This document shows, piece after piece, positions 1-6,248 of a DNA stretch of 6,770 nucleotides (position 1 is its first letter; each line of letters begins with the position of its first letter). Source of the DNA: Methylobacterium sp. (GTDB lineage Bacteria > Pseudomonadota > Alphaproteobacteria > Rhizobiales > Beijerinckiaceae); assembly GCA_021154065.1 (NCBI GenBank), contig JAJKJG010000088.1, forward strand, positions 1 through 6,770, in the 5' to 3' direction. The position numbers were made by a program, and so were the translations under genes. Below the pieces are notes generated by a model that was not told the origin of the DNA, made no database searches, and saw nothing but the letters and a program-made list of their open reading frames with translations.

Positions 1-159
1 ATCGGCCGCGACAGCCCGAACTCGCTCTACGACCAGGACCTCGTCAACTTCGAGGAAGGCGCCGCGTCCTATGACCACCGCGACGCGGCGGGGTTCATCA
101 AGCTCAACGCGCTGAGGCTGCGGACGCTGGCGCAGCGGAAGAAGAAGCTTGGGGGCTAG
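1..159 (+). CDS. argG: Argininosuccinate synthase, C-terminal end (partial)
   Basis: Frame 1 is open from the first base to a TAG stop at 157-159, giving the last 52 residues of a protein whose start lies upstream of the window. The peptide contains [16 protein letters not shown], then [19 protein letters not shown] and a basic tail. I recognise this as the conserved C-terminus of argininosuccinate synthase. The enzyme joins citrulline and aspartate using ATP to make argininosuccinate in cytoplasmic arginine synthesis. The C-terminal helix packs in the tetramer interface in known structures, so the catalytic residues are outside this window and cannot be checked. No gene follows closely on the same strand, so this is probably the end of its transcription unit. 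The call rests on sequence recognition of the tail only. Confidence 0.88.
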   Translation: MGRDSPNSLYDQDLVNFEEGAASYDHRDAAGFIKLNALRLRTLAQRKKKLGG

Positions 160-200
160 CTCCAGCCGAGGCACGGCGCGCCGTAAAGCCGCAAGAGAAC

Positions 201-217
201 GAGCTGCCTCTCAGCTC
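201..217 (+). terminator. Small hairpin downstream of argG, weak terminator candidate
   Basis: GAGCTG (201-206) and CAGCTC (212-217) form a perfect six-base-pair stem with a five-base loop, starting 42 bases after the argG stop. The following bases are C-rich (ccgcccccatt) with no run of T, so this is not a canonical intrinsic terminator. It is the only clear hairpin between argG and the tRNA gene. The rest of 160-357 holds no gene I can support. Confidence 0.25.
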
Positions 218-357
218 CCGCCCCCATTATCCCTACCCGGTAGCCTCAACGGGCGGACTTCCTTGACCGGCGGCGGGCCGGAGGGGAGTGTCGGCGCGTC
301 CCGGGGTGCTGCGCTCTCGCACGGCACCCGGGTCCGGCCCGCTCCGGCGGGTCACGT

Positions 358-468
358 TCGGGTGTGGCGGAATTGGCAGACGCATCGCACGGTCTATGCG
401 ACGCACGAGTAGCGTGGTTTCTGCGACGCACGAGTGCCGTGTAGGTTCGAATCCTACCGCCCGAGCCA
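358..468 (+). tRNA. Leucine-type class II tRNA gene with a 25-base tandem duplication (possibly pseudo)
   Basis: The 5' acceptor strand TCGGGTG (358-364) pairs with CGCCCGA (458-464), followed by G465 and an encoded CCA (466-468). The D-arm region (365-383, TGGCGGAATTGGCAGACGC) is the characteristic leucine tRNA form. The T arm is perfect: GTAGG (441-445), loop TTCGAAT, CCTAC (453-457). Between them the molecule is abnormal. TCGCA (385-389) can pair with TGCGA at 397-401 or with TGCGA at 422-426, because 397-416 is repeated 25 bases later at 422-441 with 18 of 20 matches. Removing 25 bases gives 86 nt, normal for tRNA-Leu. The first-copy loop (390-396, CGGTCTA) has G where U33 is expected, and its nominal anticodon would be GUC. 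The discriminator is G, whereas bacterial tRNA-Leu normally has A. The isotype is therefore uncertain; it may be a decayed or a specialised tRNA. Confidence 0.7.
397..441 (+). repeat. 25-base-period tandem repeat inside the tRNA gene
   Basis: Bases 397-410 and 422-435 are identical (TGCGACGCACGAGT), and the match extends to 397-416 versus 422-441 with 18 of 20 positions equal. Each copy contains one 3' anticodon-stem strand (TGCGA) and one short variable-arm hairpin (CACG...CGTG). The pattern is what slippage or unequal recombination would give if it copied the stem-plus-variable segment of a long-variable-arm tRNA. Confidence 0.85.
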
Positions 469-483
469 CCGATCCTTCGCGGC

Positions 484-499
484 CGGCGCCCTTGCGCCG
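484..499 (+). terminator. GC hairpin after the tRNA gene, terminator candidate
   Basis: CGGCGC (484-489) and GCGCCG (494-499) form a six-base-pair stem with loop CCTT, 15 bases after the tRNA CCA end. There is no T run behind it, so it could stop transcription only weakly or act as a processing boundary. It lies 30 bases before the start chosen for the next gene. Confidence 0.3.
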
Positions 500-529
500 C
501 GCGCCTCCGAGGTCCACCTTCCGCCCGTC

Positions 530-1852
530 ATGCGGCGCGAGTTCCTCATCGCCCTCGCCATCAGCCTCGCCGTGCTCGCGGGCGGCCTCGTCGTGTACCA
601 ATGGACGGCGGCGCCGACGACCCTCAAGGTCGCGGTCGGGCCGATGGGCAGCGAGAACACGCGGCTCGTCGTCGCGCTGCAGCAGTACATGGCCCGCGAG
701 CGCTCGACGGTGCGGCTGCGGCTGGTGCTGACGGAAGGCGTCGACGCCTCGGCGAAGGCGGTCGAGGACGACAAGGCCGATCTCGCCATCGTGCGCACCG
801 ACGTCGCGATGCCGGTCAAGGCCCAGACGGTCGCGATCATGCACCGCGATGCCGCGCTGCTGATGACGACGCCGGACAGCGGCATCTCGAAGGTCTCGGG
901 GCTGTATGGCCGCAACGTCGGCGTGGTGCGCGAGATCGCGGCAAACCGCACCCTCCTCGAGACCGCGCTCGCGCACTACGAGATCCCGCGCGACAGCGTC
1001 GTCATCGTCACCCTCGGCGCGAACGAGGTCGAGGAGGCGCTGCGCACGAAACGCGTCGACGCGGTGCTCGCCGTCGGCACCGTCACCGGGCGCACCATGA
1101 CCGAGACCGTCGCGGCGGTGAGCCAGGCCGCCAACATGGCGCCGGTGTTCATCCCGATCGACGAGGCGGACGCGATCGCTCAGCGCTCGCCCAAGTTCGA
1201 GAGCCTCGAGGTGGTGCGCGGCTCGTTCGGCGGCACGCCGCCGCGGCCGATGGCGACGGTCGAGACGCTCGGTGTCAGCCACCGCCTCGTCGCCAAGACG
1301 AGCCTCGACGACAACATCGTTTCCGAGCTGACCAAGGTCCTCTTCACGGCCCGCCCGACGCTCGCCCAGGAGGTGGCGCTCGCGAACAAGATCGAGGCGC
1401 CGGACACGGCCAAGGGCTCGGCGCTGCCGGTCCATTCAGGCGCGACGGCCTACTACGAAGGCGAGGTCCAGACCTTCTTCGAGCGCTACGGCGACTGGCT
1501 CTACCTCATCATCATGGTGCTCTCGATCGGCGGCTCCGGCATCGCCGCGATGGCGTCGTCGGCCGCGAACCGGGCGCGGGCGCGCAACATGGAGCTTCTG
1601 CGCGAGCTCCTCGCCATCGTCCGGCGCGCCCACGAGGGCGGCTCGATCGCGGCGCTCGACGCGCTCGACCGCGAGGCCGACGACATCCTCGGCATGGCGC
1701 TGGCGAAGGCCGGCTCCGGCGGCATCGACAACGCCGGCGTCGCGGCCTTCACGCTCGGCCTCGACCAGGCCCGCCGCGCCATCGGCGAGCGGCGGCGGAT
1801 CCTGCTCGCGCATGGCGGCGAAGCGCACGGGCTGGCGCAAGCGGCGGAATAA
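530..1852 (+). CDS. TAXI-family TRAP-type solute-binding protein with two membrane anchors
   Basis: This 440-residue protein resembles the TAXI family (COG2358), the binding components of some TRAP transporters. I start it at ATG 530, because the same frame opens earlier only by running into the tRNA gene; the choice gives a proper membrane segment at residues 4-23 (EFLIALAISLAVLAGGLVVY). The Shine-Dalgarno match is poor (GAGGT at 509-513). Residues ~30-300 form the binding region, starting at TLKVAVGPMGSENTR, with DKADLAIVRTD typical of the fold. The family-typical SGATAYYEGEVQTFFERYG (residues ~303-321) leads into a second hydrophobic segment at about 322-346. A charged, largely helical tail of ~95 residues (347-440) follows and should be cytoplasmic. 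No TRAP membrane subunits (DctQ/DctM or fused) are nearby, so it is an orphan. The tethered, two-anchor form hints at a sensory or scaffolding role rather than simple transport; ligand unknown. Confidence 0.82.
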   Translation: MRREFLIALAISLAVLAGGLVVYQWTAAPTTLKVAVGPMGSENTRLVVALQQYMARERSTVRLRLVLTEGVDASAKAVEDDKADLAIVRTDVAMPVKAQTVAIMHRDAALLMTTPDSGISKVSGLYGRNVGVVREIAANRTLLETALAHYEIPRDSVVIVTLGANEVEEALRTKRVDAVLAVGTVTGRTMTETVAAVSQAANMAPVFIPIDEADAIAQRSPKFESLEVVRGSFGGTPPRPMATVETLGVSHRLVAKTSLDDNIVSELTKVLFTARPTLAQEVALANKIEAPDTAKGSALPVHSGATAYYEGEVQTFFERYGDWLYLIIMVLSIGGSGIAAMASSAANRARARNMELLRELLAIVRRAHEGGSIAALDALDREADDILGMALAKAGSGGIDNAGVAAFTLGLDQARRAIGERRRILLAHGGEAHGLAQAAE

Positions 1853-1866
1853 AGCCCCTTTTCCTT

Positions 1867-1911
1867 CACGTCGCTCCCGGCAAAACAGGCTCGAGAGCGC
1901 CAAACGACGTG
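1867..1911. repeat. Inverted repeat between convergent genes
   Basis: CACGTCG (1867-1873) is matched by its reverse complement CGACGTG (1905-1911), with an inner CGCTC (1872-1876) / GAGCG (1894-1898) pair that overlaps the outer arm. It begins 14 bases after the stop of the TAXI-family gene and lies 29 bases beyond the stop of the Hedgehog-like gene on the opposite strand. Neither flank has a clear T run, so I cannot call it a standard bidirectional terminator, although its position between convergent genes fits that use. Confidence 0.4.
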
Positions 1912-1930
1912 TCTGTAGGCGAGCGGCGCG

Positions 1931-1942
1931 GACGCCGGCGTC
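1931..1942. repeat. 12-base perfect palindrome over the stop of the Hedgehog-like gene
   Basis: GACGCCGGCGTC (1931-1942) is a perfect palindrome that overlaps the TGA stop of the minus-strand gene (complement at 1941-1943). It could form a short stem at the mRNA end but has no U tract. Its function is unknown. Confidence 0.35.
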
Positions 1943-2939
1943 AGACCTTCTTCACGGACGCGTGGACGTGGAGGGAATTCTCGAAAAAAACCCAATCGCA
2001 ACCGGCATCCACAGCCAACCTCCCGAGGCGCCCAAGCTTCGCTCCATCAACCGGTGAAGTCGTGAGATCGGCCGCTCTGCCTTCATAGTGGAGCGAGCTC
2101 CCGGCGTGCTCGTTGTTTTCGTCCCAGGCTTCGGTGACCCGCAGCTTTACGTCGGACCATTCCGACGCAACGAGGTTGGCCAGCCTGTCCAGCCGGTCAC
2201 TCAGCCTCTGCGTCATCATCCGATCCGCCCCGGTCCCTTCCTCGTCCTTGAAGACGATCTTCGGGTTTTGGTTTTTGACCAGCGACGCGAATTCCGGGTC
2301 GGTGCGCTTGATTTTCCGCGCGATCGCGCCGGAGGTCGCGACCTCGGACGCGTTCGGAACCTTTTGTCCGAGGCTGAGCTCGTTCGCTGCCGACGCCAGA
2401 AACGCCGGAACGGCTTCGGATCGGGCTTCGGATCGGGCTTCGAGCCGGGCCTCGGAGCGGGCCTCGGAGTCGGTCTGCTTCGGGGTTAGGCCAAAATACG
2501 CGTAGGCAGCGGACACCGCCAGTCCGAGCCACGTCGACCCGATGTCGGCAAGGGTCTGATTGACCTTGGGATAAAGCATCACGCCGACGACCAGAGCCGC
2601 AAGGCCGGTCGCGATCCACGCCAGGAGATAGAGGGCAACGACGCTCGTGACCATCGTTGCGGCGCTGCCTTCCGGCCTGAACGAGCCCAGCGTCGGAGGC
2701 TTGCCCGGCTCGGTAATGCTCAGCTGGGCTATGACCAGCGCCGAAACGAGACCGGCGACCGTGGTGACAACATAGACGAAGCCTTCGCCGACGAGACCGG
2801 CTGGCGGCGAAACGCATGGGTTGGTCGAAGCACAGAAGCTGATGACCGAACTCACCATGTAAAAGGTCGAGGCCGAGAACAGGAGCAGCAGGATCACGGC
2901 TACGAGGCCCCCGAAGGCCGCTCCGATCGCCGAATTCAT
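1941..2939 (-). CDS. Membrane protein with C-terminal Hedgehog N-terminal signalling domain
   Basis: 332 residues. The start ATG (2937-2939) has a strong Shine-Dalgarno, GGGGAGG, seven bases upstream. Hydrophobic segments lie at about 8-35, 50-74, 96-123 and 135-151; C36 and C42 sit in the first loop. A repetitive linker (S-E-A-R units, 158-176) leads to residues ~183-330. These match the animal Hedgehog N domain from its N-terminal part (QKVPN) through NPKIVFKDEEGTGADR, VKLRVTE, SLHYEGRA to HVHASVK. Aligned from memory with mouse Sonic hedgehog, residues 226-331 run without gaps at about 60% identity. Zinc ligands H141, D148, H183 correspond to H284, D291, H326; E177 to E320; H135 to H278. 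Calcium ligands E90, E91, D96, E127, D130 are E233, E234, D239, E270, D273; D132 is N275. The fold is shared with LAS/M15 zinc peptidases, so cell-wall peptide or peptidase-like activity is possible. There is no Hint domain, and no cysteine at the palmitoylation position. Function unknown. Confidence 0.93.
   Translation of the reverse strand: MNSAIGAAFGGLVAVILLLLFSASTFYMVSSVISFCASTNPCVSPPAGLVGEGFVYVVTTVAGLVSALVIAQLSITEPGKPPTLGSFRPEGSAATMVTSVVALYLLAWIATGLAALVVGVMLYPKVNQTLADIGSTWLGLAVSAAYAYFGLTPKQTDSEARSEARLEARSEARSEAVPAFLASAANELSLGQKVPNASEVATSGAIARKIKRTDPEFASLVKNQNPKIVFKDEEGTGADRMMTQRLSDRLDRLANLVASEWSDVKLRVTEAWDENNEHAGSSLHYEGRAADLTTSPVDGAKLGRLGRLAVDAGCDWVFFENSLHVHASVKKV
2412..2471 (-). repeat. 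Five 12-base tandem repeats coding the S-E-A-R linker
   Basis: Five consecutive 12-base units start at 2412, 2424, 2436, 2448 and 2460. The first two are identical (GGCTTCGGATCG) and the others diverge by a few bases. On the coding strand each unit encodes four residues of the S-E-A-R type, with one L for S, giving an alternating acidic/basic, probably helical spacer between the membrane part and the Hedgehog-like domain. The whole-codon period means copy number could vary without breaking the frame. Confidence 0.85.
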
Positions 2940-2946
2940 GACAGCG

Positions 2947-2953
2947 CCTCCCC
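2947..2953 (-). promoter_or_regulatory. Strong ribosome binding site of the Hedgehog-like gene
   Basis: Read on the minus strand this is GGGGAGG, seven bases before the ATG at 2937-2939. It fixes the start and shows the gene is set up for efficient translation. By contrast, the TAXI and typA starts have no good Shine-Dalgarno. Confidence 0.7.
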
Positions 2954-3078
2954 TGCGCAGGCCGAGCGAGTTCCCTCGCCGTCATCCATGTTCGCGGGAA
3001 CACAGCGGGACTGCAAGCTCTCCGAGAGCATCCGACCCGACGCGGCAGCAGCGCTGCAAGGCTTGAGGCCGGCCACAG

Positions 3079-3109
3079 CCCTTTCTCGCCCGAGCCTTCT
3101 CGCCTATAT
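3079..3109 (+). promoter_or_regulatory. typA: Possible typA promoter (CTATAT -10 element)
   Basis: CTATAT at 3104-3109 matches the -10 form often described for alphaproteobacterial housekeeping promoters (CTTGAC-N17-CTATAT). The region one spacer upstream (CCCTTT, about 3079-3084) is a poor -35. Transcription would start near 3116 and give a leader of about 60 bases before the typA ATG at 3178. The rest of 2940-3177, the divergent spacer shared with the Hedgehog-like gene, holds short hairpins (3017-3029 and the palindrome 3048-3057) and no gene. Confidence 0.3.
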
Positions 3110-3177
3110 GCCTCGCAGCAGAATGACCCTGCCCGGCTCGTCCCCCGAGTCGGGCAGATTCGCTTTTTCGGTGCCCC

Positions 3178-5007
<1,830 letters not shown>

Positions 5008-5177
5008 GGGGCGGGGGGTATGCACGCGCTGCGTGGTTGTCTGGCGTGATTGCAACCGCTAGGGTATGCGCACTCTCATCATGACCGGCACGCTCTCCCC
5101 TCGGGAAAGCGCGCTTATGATGATGAAGGACGCCGCACTGTCATTATGATCGAGGTGCTCCCGCCAGAGCACCCGTC
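5008..5177. other. Intergenic region after typA with hairpins and repeated operator-like palindromes
   Basis: No gene is supported here. It opens with a G-rich stretch and the near-repeats GGGTATGC at 5017-5024 and 5062-5069. A hairpin at 5091-5111 (CGCTCTCCC / GGGAAAGCG, one mismatch, loop CTC) is flanked by TCATCAT (5076-5082) and ATGATGA (5117-5123). A perfect seven-base-pair hairpin, GGTGCTC / GAGCACC with loop CCGCCA, sits at 5154-5173. The first hairpin may serve as the typA terminator, but no T run follows it. Confidence 0.5.
5076..5149. promoter_or_regulatory. Three copies of the palindrome TCATNATGA, possible operator cluster
   Basis: TCATCATGA (5076-5084) and TCATTATGA (5141-5149) are exact matches to the 9-base palindrome TCATNATGA, and TTATGATGA (5115-5123) matches with one change. 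Their centres are 39 and 26 bases apart. They lie upstream of the short frame at 5178, where a regulator could bind. I do not recognise the motif as that of a named regulator. Short palindromes do occur by chance, so confidence is low. Confidence 0.3.
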
Positions 5178-5351
5178 ATGCCCGACCTGACCAGAGCCAA
5201 GCAGACCGAGCTCGACCGGCGCCGCGTCGCGGCCCGCGCCAAGGCCTGCACGGCGCTACGGCTGTTTAGTCTTCCATCCTTCCGCGAAATTCCAGTCAAC
5301 GTCGAACGCGCCGCGCCATGTCCTGTGTCGATGGCGCAAGGGGTCTGGTAG
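5178..5351 (+). pseudogene. Short reading frame, likely stump of an interrupted gene
   Basis: ATG 5178 to TAG 5349-5351 encodes 57 residues. The first 28 (starting MPDLTRAKQTELDRRR, then AARAKACTALR) are Ala/Arg/Lys-rich with host-like high-GC codons and look like a normal helical N-terminus. From about residue 29 (base 5262) the peptide becomes unpatterned and base composition drops towards that of the following genes. This suggests a host gene cut off by insertion or rearrangement at about 5262. The ATG lies just behind the hairpin at 5154-5173 and has no Shine-Dalgarno. I do not recognise the family; similar basic leaders occur before small nucleotidyltransferase-type domains, but that is a guess. 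It could equally be non-coding. Confidence 0.3.
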
Positions 5352-5396
5352 GAGGGACCGGAGGTCAGCTGTTCTCAGTTGCGGGAGCGGTTTCGC

Positions 5397-6092
5397 ATGG
5401 ATGTCGTCTATTTTCTGAAAGGGCGGACGAACTTCATCCGCTTCTACTATGACCAATGCGTCGTCCCGTTCGCGAAGATCAAGCGTCAGATCGAAAATCA
5501 CCTGCCGCCGTTCGATGACCCTCCATACAGCGAGGACCCCGAGCCGCCATATTTGGACAAATGGATGGACGCGGACACCGGCATTCATATCGCCGGGTTG
5601 TCATGCGTCTCACTGTTGTCCGACTCTTTGAAGCTGTATTTCGCCAGCCTGCAACATCGGGTCATCGGCTTCGGCTTTGGCAATAAAGAGAGGGAGAAGA
5701 ACGCGTTCAAGAAGGGGTTCGTAGCTGCCTACACGGGGGTTCTGGGTCACATCCTGGATACTGATTGGTCCGATTGTCCCGCCGATCTCACGATCATTGA
5801 ACAAGTAGTCCTGGTCCGCAACCGTGGTCAGCACGGCGGCGATCTGACCTCCTTCCGCGTGTCTCACGATCAGCGCACGCTGAAAAAATATCCGCGCCCG
5901 TTCTTTGTGAACGAGCACGAGCGCGAGTCTTGGATGCAAGACCCCGAAACCGCAGCTTCATGGCTCTTGATGCCAAGTGTGGAAATAACACGCGAGGCCC
6001 TTTTCGCTGCGGTTGAGCACGTGGAGAAGCTCGCCGACTGGATCGAAGGGCGCATGGACAACGCCGCAGACTGGCGTATGGGCAGGCGTTAG
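5397..6092 (+). CDS. Hypothetical protein with HEPN-like R-N-x3-H motif
   Basis: 231 residues from ATG 5397, preceded by GGGAG (5383-5387) nine bases upstream. A TTG at 5379 in the same frame is possible but has a poorer arrangement. The protein is soluble, with no signal peptide or membrane segment. Residues 62-90 (GIHIAGLSCVSLLSDSLKLYF) and 105-122 look helical. They are followed by IIEQVVLVRNRGQHGGDL, where R141-N142-x3-H146 fits the Rx4-6H signature of HEPN RNase domains, with the typical polar residue after the Arg. The C-terminus (196-222) is again helical. HEPN proteins are often RNases of toxin-antitoxin or anti-phage systems, or partners of nucleotidyltransferases. Here only the motif and the all-helical look support that. 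The gene is less GC-rich than typA and precedes a broken FRG-domain gene, so accessory origin is likely. No named family recognised. Confidence 0.7.
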   Translation: MDVVYFLKGRTNFIRFYYDQCVVPFAKIKRQIENHLPPFDDPPYSEDPEPPYLDKWMDADTGIHIAGLSCVSLLSDSLKLYFASLQHRVIGFGFGNKEREKNAFKKGFVAAYTGVLGHILDTDWSDCPADLTIIEQVVLVRNRGQHGGDLTSFRVSHDQRTLKKYPRPFFVNEHERESWMQDPETAASWLLMPSVEITREALFAAVEHVEKLADWIEGRMDNAADWRMGRR

Positions 6093-6170
6093 GCGTCCCT
6101 GCGGTTCACAAGGCGCGAACGCGCACGGCGGATTATCGAAATTGTAGTCGCCAGTTTCATGCAACGAGAT

Positions 6171-6199
6171 GGCGGGTTACGCCTCCGGCTAACCCCGCC
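6171..6199. repeat. REP-like palindrome
   Basis: GGCGGGTTA (6171-6179) pairs with TAACCCCGCC (6190-6199) with one bulged C, and GCC TCC GGC forms the tip, giving a nearly complete hairpin. Outer ATGCA (6159-6163) and TGCAT (6208-6212) could extend it. I recall similar GGCGGGTTA...TAACCCGCC elements scattered between genes in many proteobacteria, so it is probably a dispersed intergenic repeat. No T run follows, so it is not a plain terminator, though it may stabilise or end the upstream mRNA. The rest of 6093-6248 holds no gene. Confidence 0.55.
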
Positions 6200-6248
6200 T
6201 TAATGGCTGCATCTCAGTCCGACGCCCGCTCCGCGATGGGGGTTCGCT

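Noticed and set aside
262..290. CTTGAC as -35 element for the tRNA promoter
   Set aside because: No acceptable -10 lies 16-18 bases downstream, and the distance to the tRNA start is long; left unannotated.
390..421. Intron in the tRNA anticodon loop
   Set aside because: Bacterial tRNA introns are group I, of some 200 bases or more. The extra 25 bases here are simply a copy of the adjacent stem and variable arm.
434..529. Earlier ATG for the TAXI gene at 434
   Set aside because: It lies inside the tRNA gene and would add 32 unpatterned residues before the membrane anchor; ATG 530 starts directly at the anchor.
233..1435. Long 400-codon open frame on the minus strand covering the tRNA and the TAXI gene
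   Set aside because: It is a shadow frame of high-GC DNA. It contains AVGFEPTRH, the well-known spurious translation of an antisense tRNA T arm, and is very Arg/Asp/His-rich with no domain pattern.
1950..2390. Ordinary M15/D-Ala-D-Ala peptidase instead of Hedgehog
   Set aside because: The two share a fold, but the match includes the Hedgehog-specific calcium loop (FKDEEGTGADR), VKLRVTE-x-WDE and HYEGRA without gaps, so the Hedgehog call is more specific.
2088..2505. Plus-strand open frames opposite the Hedgehog-like gene
   Set aside because: These are antisense shadows; their Gly/Ser-rich repeats only mirror the S-E-A-R repeat.
1941..2939. Animal DNA contamination as source of the Hedgehog-like sequence
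   Set aside because: The domain is in one continuous frame with a bacterial membrane protein, has a strong Shine-Dalgarno, has no introns or Hint domain, and sits between bacterial genes in continuous sequence.
5256..5588. 110-codon minus-strand frame overlapping the start of the HEPN-like gene
   Set aside because: No recognisable pattern, and it conflicts with the better supported plus-strand gene that has a ribosome binding site.
6088..6199. Integron attC site, suggested by GTTAGGC at 6088-6094 and GGCTAAC at 6187-6193
   Set aside because: The second box does not fit RYYYAAC, the inner L boxes are missing and the arms do not pair; the hairpin is better explained as a REP-like palindrome.
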